Shown here: positions 30,416 to 41,605 of the stretch, piece after piece
Layout: each line of letters begins with the position of its first letter
Numbering within the stretch: the stretch's first letter is position 1
Origin: Neodiprion pinetum
Taxonomy: Eukaryota > Arthropoda > Insecta > Hymenoptera > Diprionidae
Length of the DNA: 64,000 bases
Reading direction: 5' to 3'
NCBI RefSeq assembly: GCF_021155775.2
Contig: NC_060237.1
Span: forward strand, 14,344,970 to 14,408,969
Position numbers and translations under genes: made by a program
Notes under the pieces: model-generated
Seen by the model: the letters and a program-made list of their open reading frames with translations, nothing else
Told to the model about the DNA's origin: nothing
Databases searched by the model: none

Positions 30416-30432
30416 GCACACATATATGTATA
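27639..30432. repeat. AT-rich satellite array, segment 1 (about 5.5 monomers)
   Basis: Tandem monomers of about 425-560 bases, recognisable by TTCCAGATTACAATTCATAAAGT at about 27640, 28200, 28690, 29180, 29605 and 30130. Each monomer has in order this block, ATGTGAGCA, an A/T hairpin-like stretch (TTCTCTTTTTTTAAAAGAGAA type), a variable (AT)n/(AC)n tract, TAATATAATAGAATATGAA and ATTCATCTATCTGTATGTTTTCTT. Length differences come mainly from the microsatellite tract. No genes; the short open frames are repeat artefacts. Confidence 0.9.
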
Positions 30433-30787
30433 TGTCGGCGCAAGAAGCCGGCAGCCTCACCGCTTGACGCTCGTAACTGTCGTACCGCTTTTGTTTTGAT
30501 TTAGACCACACGAGTATTGTTATTAAGTTCCGATCTTCGTAATGTAGCAGGGGTGGGTAAGGTACCTAACTCGAATCCTAAAGTTTACCTTGGGGAAGTC
30601 GAGAGACGAGAGAGCAGTGATAGTCAGAGGCTCGAGCGTGAAGGACCGAGAGCGTCTCGAAATTTCCACACACCTACCCGCTGCTACATTAGTGTTAGTG
30701 TTTGAAGAAGAATAAAAGCAGAGAGAAAAATCAGAAATTACGAGTGACTCTCCTGATCACCTCTATCCCCCATTTATAACTCCGACA
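30433..30787 (+). repeat. Gypsy-B 5' LTR
   Basis: 355 bases, with inverted termini TGTCGG/CCGACA, collinear with 35415-35769. It contains an AATAAA near 30709. The Gag reading frame begins inside its last 48 bases: the codon at 30740 is ACG here, where the 3' LTR has ATG. A primer-binding-like TCAGATGTGGGATCC follows immediately. Confidence 0.93.
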
Positions 30788-31843
30788 TCAGATGTGGGAT
30801 CCCCACAGCCACCTCTAATCGGACGCAACCAGGTAGAGAGAACTGAAGAGAGAGACGAACAACATTGGAAGGCACTTTTGGAAATGCAAAACCGTAATAT
30901 GCTAGAGTTAATAAGAACTTTGAGGACTCCCGCACCGCCACTACATTCCAAGATTATACTACCCGAATTCAACCCAGATTCGGAGGGTACTGACGCTCGA
31001 GCTTGGTGTATAACGGCTGACCTGTGTATGGAGGAACAACCATTACAAGGCAGCGCACTCGTTATGGCGATGAGTCGGGCATTAAAAGGATCCGCGGCCG
31101 CCTGGATTTCGTAAATAAGTTATCCCGGTATAACCTGGTCACAATTAAGAGAAATTTTTCTCGCACGTTATGATACGGTGGAAACGCCGACCGCTACGCT
31201 CGTCCGTATCAATAAGAGCCGCCCAAAAGAAGGGGAGTGTTTAGCAGCTTATGCGGGTAGGATTATGACGACGCTAATGTCCCGTTGGCAGTCGATGCCT
31301 GTTGAGGAAATCGCAGTGTCCATCGTAATGGCTCATTGTATGAAAATCGAGCCACAATTACAACGTCTAGCTTTCACTAGTGAGTTGGGAACGCGTCAGA
31401 AGATGCAACAGGAGCTCATGGCATTTGCATACAGGAAACGGAGGGATGCCGACGTACCTGAAAAAATTCCGGTAAATGGGCCTACCGAAGCCAAGCGACT
31501 TAGGATGAATACACCCCTGAAGTGCTTCGCGTGTGGGAAGATTGGACACAGGGTCAGGGAGTGTCGCAACAAAGAAAATCAAAGCCCACATCCGGGGAGG
31601 TCGCAGGAAGTCAACGACACGAAGGGATACGCGCCAAGGAGGAAGTCTACGGTCACTTGCTTCAAATGCGGCAAAGTTGGGCACATCGCCCCACGCTGTA
31701 CCAATCTCAACGCAAGCGGTAGCTCATCCCAGACGCTACGTCGTGTCGAAACATGCCATATCAAACCCGTATCTGCCCAGCTGACACAATCCGGTGAGTC
31801 GTTTTCATTTTTTTTTTTGATTCCGGTGCTGAGTGCTCTCTAA
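30740..31843 (+). pseudogene. gag: Gypsy-B Gag
   Basis: The capsid/nucleocapsid frame starts within the LTR (codon 30740, ATG mutated to ACG) and continues through the primer-binding region. A TAA at 31112-31114 interrupts the capsid part just after AAAWIS. The C-terminus has two zinc knuckles, CFACGKIGHRVREC and CFKCGKVGHIAPRC. The frame runs into a T10 stretch (about 31809-31819), where a -1 shift enters the protease frame; T TTT TTT is a known slippery type. The two lesions make this copy inactive. Confidence 0.85.
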
Positions 31844-34800
31844 TCGCGGAAACGGTATCAAATAAGTTCTCAGGGAGGCGAAAGCAAGCTCTGGTAACCT
31901 TACTAGGAATCGGAAAAACGAATATAAACAGTACGTATCAATTGACGTCTGAGGTTGTTATCGACGGGTATGCGGTCGAGCTGACATTCCACGTACTACC
32001 AGATTTCTATTTATCCAGTAATACTTTGATTGGTCAGGACTTGCTTGCATTGGGTTTTGCAGTCGAAATTTCATCCGATGCATTTCTTCTAAAACGAAAA
32101 AAAATTGCTCATACTTGCCAAGTAGTTTCAAACATTGCGGGCTTACAACACGTCGATACCGATATCCTGAACAAAGAAGAACTCGAACTTCTGGATATTT
32201 TGAAAGAATTCCACCAATCATTTATAGGGGGTACACCTACAGCTAAGGTGACTACGGGCGAATTGAGAATTCGACTGATAGACCCTAATCGTACTGTACA
32301 GAGGCGACCTTACCGGCTTGCTCCTGACGAGCGACAAGTCGTCCGCGACAAGGTTAAAGAACTTTTGACAGCGGGCATCATCAGACCGAGTTGTTCGCCT
32401 TTTGCTAGCCCGGTACTTTTGGTCAGCAAGAAAGACGGGTCGGACCGATTATGCGTTGACTATCGCGAACTGAATAGTAATACGGTACCTGATAGATACC
32501 CACTGCCACTTGTAGCCGACCAAATACAGAGGTTAACACGTGCGAACTATTTTACAACCCTAGACATGGCCTCCGGATTTCATCAAATCCCTATACACCA
32601 AGATTCCGTAGAGCGCACATCTTTCGTTACCCCGGATGGCCAATTCGAATACTTGTTTATGCCATTCGGATTACGAAATGCGCCGTCGGTTTTCCAACGC
32701 GCGATGAACAAGGCCCTCGGTGACTTAGCTAATACTTTCGCGATCTGCTATTTAGATGATATTATCATCCCTTCAAGAACAGTATCAGAAGGTATGCAGC
32801 GATTACGCACAGTTTTAGGAGCACTTACTAAGGCTGGATTCCTCCTCAAGTTATTGAAATGTTCGTTTCTGAAAATGAAAGTTAAATATCTCGGTTATGT
32901 AGTGACCTCGGGGGAAATAAGGCTAAACCCCGGCAAAATCACGGCCCTTACTCAGTTACCACCACCTGAAACGGTTACTCAACTAAGACAGTTTTATCGG
33001 TCTTGCCTCCTTTTTTCGTCAATTCACACCACGTTTTTCTCAATTGACCAGCACACTCTATCGGCTAACGTCAGGTAAAGGCAAAGTCGAGTGGAAGCCA
33101 CGATACGAAGAAATCCGACAAAAAATAATCTCACACTTGACTAAAGCTCCGGTACTAATGATATTTGATCCAAACTTTCCCATTGAGTTGCACACAGACG
33201 CGAGTTCGGATGGTTATGGTGCGATTTTAATGCAAAAAGTTGAAGGCAAACCTCGCGTTGTCGCGTATTATAGTAAAAGAACGACGAGCGCAGAATCTCA
33301 TTATCACTCTTATGAACTGGAAACTCTGGCTGTAGTAAACGGCATCAAACATTTTCGTCACTTCCTACACGGAAGAGAGTTTACCGTCGTCACCGATTGT
33401 AATTCCGTTAAAGCGTCACGTACGAAGATGGATTTAACTCCACGTGCACACAGATGGTGGGCATTCCTCCAAACATTCACTTTTGATGTCATTCATCGCG
33501 AGGGTAAGCGTACGTCACACGTCGATTTCTTCTCGCGCAACCCCTTACCAGTACAAACAGTTTTTGATAAAATACCACAAAAACAGACTAATTTTAACGG
33601 AATCTCTCACAATTGGCTCTTAGCTGAACAACAGCGTGATGATAGTATCTGTGACCTCATCTCTAAACTAGAAAATGAAGAACTCGACCCAAATACGGCT
33701 AAGACTCACGAAATTAGAGAGGGCGTGCTTTACCGTAAAGTCCAGCGAAATGGTCGCAGCAAATTTTTACCAATAGTACCTAGAGCATTACAATGGTCAG
33801 TGATAAATCATGTCCACGAGTCCCTCATGCACTTGGGTTGGCAAAAGTCTCTGGACAAAGTTTTTCAACATTACTGGTTCCCGAATATGACTAAATACGT
33901 CCGAAAATTTGTCGAAAATTGTATCACTTGTAGAGTATCCAAATCTCACTCGGGCAAGGTACAAGCAGAACTTCACCCAATTCCGAAAGCCGCCATTGCG
34001 TGGCACACCGTACACATAGACGCGACGGGAAAACTAAGTGGGAAAAACAACGTCAAAGAATACGCTTTTGTGGTCATCGATGCTTTTACAAAATTCGCTC
34101 TCCTTTTTCATACCGTGCGTATCGATGCTGCTAGTGCTATCAAAGCCCTTAAATCCGCGATTGCACTGTTCGGCGCCCCGACTCGGGTGATTGTGGATCA
34201 GGGCAGATGTTTCGCGAGTAAAGATTTTAAGGATTTCTGCAACTCTCATAACATAGCCCTTCACCTGATAGCAACGGGCAGTTGTCGCGCCAACGGGCAA
34301 GTCGAACGCTTTATGAGCACCATAAATGACATGCTTACATGCGTCGAGACTAGCAAAGAGAGAACTTGGCAGCAAGCATTAGATGACGTGCAACTAGCCC
34401 TGAATTGTACAACATCCCGCGTTACTAAAGCTAGTCCTTTAGAACTGATGATAGGTAGAGTTGCCAGACCGCTTGGGTTAATGACCCTGAGTGACGATAC
34501 TGAGGAAGTTCGCTTTTCTGAGATTAGAGAGCAGGCAGCGAGGTCTATCAAATGGAATGCTCAAAAAGAAAAAGAGAGATTTGATAATACCAAGGTAAAA
34601 GTTTCAAGGTTTGCTGTTGGCGATTTTGTGCTACTCGAAAATCATAAACGAAATCAAACAAAGCTAGACCCAAAATTCAAAGGACCCTTCAAAATCACCG
34701 ATGTGTTAGCCGGTGCTAGATATTGTTTAAAAACCTTAGACAGTAACAGAACCTACAAGTACGCGCATGAGCGCTTGCGACTTATGCCCGACTGGGACGT

Positions 34801-34900
34801 TCCTAATGAGCTTAATCCATGTTTAGCAGAACAAAGTGTGGAAACACAGTCAGAAAGTGTCGATGTCGGCGGAAGTGATCAAGCTAAGATACACAAATAG
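31818..34900 (+). pseudogene. pol: Gypsy-B Pol (protease, RT, RNase H, integrase), frameshifted
   Basis: Protease FDSGAECSLI directly after the T-run. RT with CYLDD and FGLRNAPSVFQ. RNase H with HTDASSDGYGA. Integrase with an HHCC zinc site (HESLMHLG...CITCR), HIDATGK, VDQGRCF and ANGQVERF, and a C-terminal FKGPFKITDVL chromatin/DNA-binding segment. One extra T near 32991-32995 shifts the frame between RT and RNase H; pieces 31942-32990 and 33000-34900 are otherwise open. No macro domain lies between RNase H and integrase, unlike Gypsy-A and Gypsy-D. Confidence 0.88.
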
Positions 34901-35414
34901 TTGATACCCATTTGCTTTGCTTATTAGTCACAAGTCATAAAAACCCTACCCCACTAATGTGGACGGAGACGGCGTGACGCAACGGCGAGCGATGGGAGAC
35001 ATGGTCATATGGTTGATCGAATCGCATGGGCGATTGGTAGCTACATGTATAGCGAATTGTATATTGATCATATGGTTGATCGAATCGCATGGGCGATTGG
35101 TAGCCACATAGATAGCGAGCTGTATATTGATCACATGGTTGATCGAATCGCAGAGGCGATTGTTAGCTACAGGGATGGCGAAGTATGCCTTAAAAAAAAA
35201 AAAAAAAAAAATACGTGTTCATTTTAGTAGCAGCCCCAAGTTTTGCATTGGTTGTGCGAGCCACTCTAGTTTGCGAACGGGGTAGTCCGTTAGAATTACT
35301 TTTACGTTCGTTATGGTCAGGGAGACCGAGCAGTTGAACTAATCCTACAAGTTTCCAGATGGAAAATGAGTTGAACTGATACCACACAAGGTCGTGTGAC
35401 AGTCAGGACGGCCG
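34901..35414 (+). other. Gypsy-B 3' untranslated region
   Basis: No gene. It contains the 63-base tandem repeat, an A-run (35192-35210) and 200 bases of unique sequence up to the LTR. I see no convincing polypurine tract before the 3' LTR; the bases preceding it read GTCAGGACGGCCG. Confidence 0.7.
35006..35190. repeat. 63-bp tandem repeat, three units, in Gypsy-B
   Basis: Units starting at 35006, 35069 and 35132 share CATATGGTTGATCGAATCGC, GGCGATTGGTAGC and GTATATTGATCA with a few changes. The period is exactly 63 bases, so the frame is kept, but it lies after the pol stop. Function unknown. Confidence 0.9.
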
Positions 35415-35769
35415 TGTCGGCGCAAGAAGCCGGCAGCCTCGACGCTTGACGCTCGTAACTGTCGTACCGCTTTTGTTTTGATTTAGACCACACGAGTATT
35501 GTTATTAAGTTCCGATCTTCGTAATGTAGCAGGGGTGGGTAAGGTACCTAACTCGAATCCTAAGGTTTACCTTGGGAAAGTCGAGAGACAAGGGAGCAGT
35601 GATAGTCAGAGGCTCGAGCGTGAAGGGCCGAGAACGTCTCGGAATCCCCACACACCTACCCGCTGCTACATTAGTGTTAGTGTTTGAAGAAGAATAAAAG
35701 CAGAGAGGAAAATTAGAAATTATGAGTGACTCTCCCGATCACCTCTATCCCCCATTAATAACTCCGACA
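35415..35769 (+). repeat. Gypsy-B 3' LTR
   Basis: 355 bases, collinear with 30433-30787 with about 16 substitutions, nearly all transitions. It retains ATG at 35722 where the 5' LTR has ACG. Satellite sequence resumes immediately after. Confidence 0.93.
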
Positions 35770-36236
35770 TATATATATATGTTTTTATGTATACTTGTAT
35801 TGAACATTAATATAATAAAATATAAATGGAGGTAATAAGGTTGAATAATTTAATAAAATGAAAAATGATTCATTTAAATGAATTATTTTTCTTAAATTAG
35901 AGAATAATCAATTCTTGAAAATAAAGATATGAAATTAAATAAATAATAATTCATCTATCTGTATGTTTTCTTCAGATTTTATAATAAGTTTTAATCCATT
36001 TGATAAATGTTCCAGATTACAATTTATAAGGTAAATTGGACGGCATTTTTCCAATAAATAATATTTTCATTTCAATTATTATGTAAGCAGATAATTAAAA
36101 AATATTCAGGATTTTTCTAATAATTATACATAATTTTAAAAAATTAAAATAATGGAAAAAAAAAATTTTTTTTGTCAAATTTCCCTTTTTTAAAAGTAAA
36201 TTGAAAATTATCATATACATATATATATACACACAC

Positions 36237-36268
<32 letters not shown>

Positions 36269-36773
36269 TTATATCATACATTAATATAAGAGAATACGAA
36301 TGAAGGTAACTGAGGTGAATAATGTGATAAAATGAAAAATGATTCATTTGAGTAAATTATTTTTCTTGACTTGATGAATTATTAATTTTTAAAAATAAAA
36401 ATATGAAATCAAATAAATAATAATTCATCTATCTGTATGTTTTATTCAAATTTCATAGTTTACCAAGAATGTACATCATAATAAGTTTCAATCCATTTTA
36501 TGAATGTTCCAGATTACAATTCATAAGGTAAATTGGACGGCATTTTTGTAATCAATAATATTTTTATTTCAATCAATATGTGAGCAGATAATCAAAAAAT
36601 ATTTAGGATTTTTCTAATAATTATACACAATTTTAAAAGATTTGAAGAATGTAAAAAAAATTTTTAGTCAAAAAGTTCTCTTTTTTTAAGAGAAAATTGA
36701 AAATTATAACATATGTATTAATATATACAGATACATATACATATATATATATGTGTGTGCGTACTTATGTGCG
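35770..36773. repeat. AT-rich satellite array, segment 2
   Basis: This continues the monomer interrupted at 30432 in phase (TATATATATGTTTTTATGTATACTTG...), then has monomer landmarks at about 36012 and 36508. It is cut by the Penelope-like element inside the AT/GT tract of the last monomer. One monomer carries a short unique insertion (TTTACCAAGAATGTACATCA near 36460). Confidence 0.9.
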
Positions 36774-36987
36774 TGAACTTATCTCCATGCTTTCAATCCG
36801 ATTTTGTTTTTGAAGCATTCTTTTTGTTAATCATTATAGAAATTTATCCTGAGGATGGTCGGCAGGGCCCGGCCGAAACGTCGATTTTTCACTCACGTTT
36901 TATAAATCATTAAACGTCTTCTCCTGACCGGCTTTTCGACTAATTTCATCATCTTCAATCGACCTCCTGGTCACGAACTTCCTTCAT
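36774..36987 (+). repeat. Left terminal repeat of the Penelope-like element
   Basis: 214 bases; contains the hammerhead-like motif and ends in CGAACTTCCTTCAT. The final bases overlap the start codon of the reading frame (36986). Confidence 0.92.
36839..36890 (+). ncRNA. Hammerhead ribozyme candidate in the left Penelope repeat
   Basis: Core CTGAGGA (36849-36855) fits CUGANGA. Stem II is GGTCGG (36857-36862) paired with CCGGCC (36869-36874) around CAGGGC. Then GAAA (36875-36878) and CGTC with predicted cleavage after 36882. Stem I is ATC/GAT plus GAAA/TTTC around a small internal loop. Stem III would be only A-U and C-G with no loop, so it should act as a dimer, as described for minimal hammerheads. 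Hammerheads are known in Penelope-like terminal repeats. Assignment is by hand folding. Confidence 0.72.
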
Positions 36988-39469
36988 GAATTCAATGCAT
37001 CGAAACGGCTTCGTGGACGTGTCGTACCACCGTGATTTTTCTTCATACCGCACTTTCAATCTGAGATCACCTTCCTTTACAAATCACTCACAAACAAAGA
37101 AGATCTGGAACTACCGGAAGAAACTAGCGCATATCAAAAACCGTAAAGTTTTCCTTCTTAAATGCCGTCAATTTGGCATTATCCCAAACTTTTTAAAATT
37201 TGAAATCAAAAACTTACAACATTTAACAAGGAAAAAAACCTTCATCAAAGCAGTACGATTCCTACAACACAAGTGTCTATCGCTCGAAATTAAAACCTGT
37301 TATCGACAGGAAAGGCTTTTAATCCATGAACTAAATCATAATATTGACATTTTCTTTTCGAACCAATTTACTAACTTAGATTATAAAAATTTCAACTTGG
37401 ATATAGAGAAGGCCAATCGTTTATTTAATGCCTCTAAGACAGATAATATTAAAAAATTAAACAAACTTAAGTCTATACAAATTCCTAAAGAATTTCACAC
37501 TAACAATTGGTTAGTTAACTTATCTAAGACAGACTTACCTTCTGAAATTAAGGATACCTTATCACTCGGTCCGAATCATGGTTTACCATATAATAATTTA
37601 AAGTTACCTATTGATGATATTGTAAGTAGCGTAGAATTAGCTCTCTTCAACAAAAGTGGAATCACCAAAGATAAAGTAAGATCAAATATTAGCCAACTCA
37701 TTGGCAACAAACTTGGCAAACATCCTCCCAAATCTCAGTATCAAATAACTTCCAAAGTGAAACAAACCAAAGAATTTTTAAAACAAAATAACCACCTAGT
37801 AGTCACAGATGCCGACAAAGGCAACATTACAGTCGTCATGGACAAAATGGAGTTTGAACAAAAATGCCAAGATATTCTTAATGATTCTAGTACTTATACT
37901 CTTATCTCTCGTGATCCCACCTTGAAAATACAAAAACATGTCAATGATATGATAAGCCTATGGCAACAGAAAAAATTTATAGATTTCATTTCTGCTAAAA
38001 ACCTAAAAACTTTCAACTCTCTTCCTCCCAAAATATACTTTCTACCTAAAATTCATAAAGAAAATGTACCTCTCAGACCAATTGTTTGTAACATCAATTC
38101 CCCCACCTACAAAATTTCAAGATTTTGCTCGTGTGTTCTATCTAACATAACAGGTACATCCAACTATCACATCAAGGACACTTGGTCCTTTGTAAACAAA
38201 ATCAGGAAGACACCTATCCCTCCTGAACACCTGTTAGTATCCTTAGATGTCAAATCACTGTTTACCAACATTCCAACCAATTTAGCAATATCTATAATCA
38301 GTAAAAACTGGCCTAACTTGAAACCCCACACCAACATTAATAAAAAAGAATTCCTCGCAGCCACTAAACTTTGTTTAGATTCATGCTATTTCGCTTACAA
38401 AGATAAATTCTACCAACAAATTTTTGGCGTAGCAATGGGCTCACCAATTAGCCCAGTAGTAGCGAATTTAGTACTTGAACATTTTGAAAATAAAATCATT
38501 TCACATCTTCCTTTTAGCCTCCCTTTTTACTATCGATACGTAGACGATATTATAACGTGTGTCAAGAAGGAAAACCTACAACTCCTTCTAACTAAATTCA
38601 ACAATTTTCACCCACGTATACAGTTCACCTCTGAGTTGGAAATAGATGGTAAAATCAGTTTTCTCGACACTATGGTTATTAACCAAAATAACACTATAAT
38701 TTTAGATTGGCATCACAAACCAACCTGGTCAGGGAGATACATTCACTTTAATTCACATCATCCCATGAAACATAAAAAATCTGTCGCCATATCCTTATTC
38801 GATCGCTGCCTTAGAATCTCAAACCCTCAATTTCTTAAAAAAAATCTAAAACTTGTCGAAACAACTCTCATGTCTAATGGCTACCCCTTAAAATTCATTA
38901 ATGATATCATAAAGTATAGAGTGGACAAAATGTATAACTCGATTGATTGGAATTTAGACTCCAACAATCAAACTAATGTTGAGGACAAATATAAAAACTC
39001 TATCTCTATACCGTACATTGAAAATCTGTCTAGCCAAATCAAAAGAATTCTGAATGACGAGGGTATTGAAATTACTTTTAGAATATCTAATACTACCAAA
39101 CTTTCCCTGTTTTCTCATCTTAAGTCTGTAACTCCTCATTTAGAGAAAATTAACTGTGTATACAAAATACCATGTCAAGACTGTAGCGAAAGTTATATTG
39201 GACAAACGTCACAACATCTGAAAAATAGAATTTCTGGCCATCGCTCTAATATTAAATGCCATGTCACTAATAGATGCGCTTTAGCAGAACACTCCCTAAG
39301 TCTGGGGCATCATTTCGATTCTGATAACTCCATAACCCTTGCTACAGAACCGAACTGGTATAAACGTATCATTAAGGAAATGATTTATATCTTTAAGAAC
39401 AGAAGGAACTCTGTTAACAAACGTACTGACATTGAACATCTGAGTCACTTATACTCTAACATTCTCTAG
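36986..39469 (+). CDS. Penelope-like reverse transcriptase with GIY-YIG endonuclease
   Basis: 827 residues, open. The reverse transcriptase shows FLPKIHK, RPIVCNINSPTYK, VSLDVKSLFTNIP, GVAMGSPISPVVANL and the catalytic YVDD at about 518-521, then KISFLDT. The C-terminal GIY-YIG nuclease starts near residue 724 with YKIPCQDCSESYIGQT and continues HLKNRISGHRSN. The N-terminal 250 residues are Lys/Asn-rich. The RT copies element RNA and the nuclease nicks target DNA. Start: ATG 36986, at the end of the left repeat; a second ATG lies three codons later. No lesion is seen. Confidence 0.93.
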   Translation: MNSMHRNGFVDVSYHRDFSSYRTFNLRSPSFTNHSQTKKIWNYRKKLAHIKNRKVFLLKCRQFGIIPNFLKFEIKNLQHLTRKKTFIKAVRFLQHKCLSLEIKTCYRQERLLIHELNHNIDIFFSNQFTNLDYKNFNLDIEKANRLFNASKTDNIKKLNKLKSIQIPKEFHTNNWLVNLSKTDLPSEIKDTLSLGPNHGLPYNNLKLPIDDIVSSVELALFNKSGITKDKVRSNISQLIGNKLGKHPPKSQYQITSKVKQTKEFLKQNNHLVVTDADKGNITVVMDKMEFEQKCQDILNDSSTYTLISRDPTLKIQKHVNDMISLWQQKKFIDFISAKNLKTFNSLPPKIYFLPKIHKENVPLRPIVCNINSPTYKISRFCSCVLSNITGTSNYHIKDTWSFVNKIRKTPIPPEHLLVSLDVKSLFTNIPTNLAISIISKNWPNLKPHTNINKKEFLAATKLCLDSCYFAYKDKFYQQIFGVAMGSPISPVVANLVLEHFENKIISHLPFSLPFYYRYVDDIITCVKKENLQLLLTKFNNFHPRIQFTSELEIDGKISFLDTMVINQNNTIILDWHHKPTWSGRYIHFNSHHPMKHKKSVAISLFDRCLRISNPQFLKKNLKLVETTLMSNGYPLKFINDIIKYRVDKMYNSIDWNLDSNNQTNVEDKYKNSISIPYIENLSSQIKRILNDEGIEITFRISNTTKLSLFSHLKSVTPHLEKINCVYKIPCQDCSESYIGQTSQHLKNRISGHRSNIKCHVTNRCALAEHSLSLGHHFDSDNSITLATEPNWYKRIIKEMIYIFKNRRNSVNKRTDIEHLSHLYSNIL

Positions 39470-39883
39470 TTTACATAATCTTGTTTTCAAAATTTTGGCG
39501 CCCGTGGCCCCGATTGGTCACCTGCCTTTGAAGTCCATGACATTCGAACATAGATCAATATCACACGTGATCAACATAGATTTACGGATCGATTCCCGCT
39601 AACCTTCACTTCCGTCCGAAATGCTGAACTATTAGCAACACCTAAGCATGTACTGGTCGTCAATTTTTGTGAGTAATCTGTTTCAAATTTAACGTATCTC
39701 CTCCTCATATCTAACTCCACATTCTTATTAAGCACTCCTTCCACCATAATTCATTCTTATTGACGTATTTTTACTCTCTTTAACCTTCCGTCAAAACTGG
39801 ACGCTTAACCTAAAACTGTCACTCAGACATGTGCGTGTAAATTCTTAATTTTTCACCTATTTTTACAACAACATGTATAAGTA
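39470..39883 (+). other. 3' untranslated part of the Penelope-like element
   Basis: About 410 bases between the stop and the right terminal repeat, with no coding content. Confidence 0.7.
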
Positions 39884-40097
39884 TGAACTTATCTCCATGC
39901 TTTCAATCCGATTTTGTTTTTGAAGCATTCTTTTTGTTAATCATTATAGAAATTTATCCTGAGGATGGTCGGCAGGGCCCGGCCGAAACGTCGATTTTTT
40001 ACTCACGTTTTATAAATCATTAGACGTCTTCTCCTGACCGGCTTTTCGACTAATTTCATCATCTTCAATCTACCTCCTGGTCACGAACTTCCTTCAT
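39884..40097 (+). repeat. Right terminal repeat of the Penelope-like element
   Basis: Collinear with 36774-36987. The hammerhead core is repeated at 39959-39992 without change; stem I has one substitution (TTTC becomes TTTT). Confidence 0.92.
39949..40000 (+). ncRNA. Hammerhead ribozyme candidate in the right Penelope repeat
   Basis: Same core, stem II and GAAAC-GTC as the left copy. The outer part of stem I is weakened by one base change. Two copies per element would allow release of a unit-length RNA. Confidence 0.68.
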
Positions 40098-41235
<1,138 letters not shown>

Positions 41236-41535
41236 TGTTACAAAGGGCGAAATCACCCGTTTTGTCCCCTTTCAAATGATCTAGTAGTCATCATAGATAA
41301 AAGACGTTTATAAACCTCTTATGTCTTTGAAAAGAATAAGATTGCTGCGTCAACCGACATTATTGTAAAAACAGTCAGTCTCTAGACTTTAAAAAGAGAG
41401 CTTGTGTCCAAATACATCTATTTTCTTTCTAAATATTCCTTGTTTGTGAGACTTCTTCGGCTCGGCGTTCGCTTAAATCGCACAGAGAACTCTTTGATTC
41501 TCTTAGATCTTTCGTAATTTCCCCCCGTTGTTACA
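41236..41535 (+). repeat. Gypsy-C 5' LTR
   Basis: 300 bases, from TGTTACAAAGGG to CCCCGTTGTTACA, collinear with the 3' LTR. Confidence 0.94.
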
Positions 41536-41536
41536 T

Positions 41537-41554
41537 TGGTGTCAGAAGTGGGAT
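41537..41554 (+). other. Gypsy-C primer-binding site (tRNA-Leu type)
   Basis: TGGTGTCAGAAGTGGGAT, one base after the LTR, is complementary to the 3' end of animal tRNA-Leu ending CCCACTTCTGACA plus CCA. The same site is used by Gypsy-E. Confidence 0.7.
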
Positions 41555-41605
41555 CTCTTCTGTGCCATTTGAGTGGATTTTGAGTGTAAAGAAGTATACA
41601 AAAAA

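Larger units (their letters stand above)
30433..35769 (+). mobile_element. Gypsy-B: LTR retrotransposon with both LTRs, defective
   Basis: Two 355-base LTRs (TGTCGG...CCGACA), gag with two CCHC knuckles, and pol (protease, RT, RNase H, integrase; no macro domain). It is inserted in the AT microsatellite of a satellite monomer, with TATA/ATA on both sides as a probable target duplication. Defects: start codon lost, one stop in gag and a one-base insertion in RT. The LTRs differ at about 16 positions (about 95% identical), so it is older than Gypsy-D. Confidence 0.93.
36774..40097 (+). mobile_element. Penelope-like element with 214-bp terminal direct repeats
   Basis: Direct repeats 36774-36987 and 39884-40097 flank a single gene coding for RT plus GIY-YIG. 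The repeats differ at only three or four positions. Both outer edges join satellite DNA that is continuous in phase. Structure and protein are those of the Penelope order. It appears complete and recently inserted. Confidence 0.93.

Noticed and set aside
27639..30432. Satellite repeats considered as a CRISPR-like array
   Set aside because: Units are about 500 bases, contiguous and similar along their full length, with no short repeats and unique spacers.
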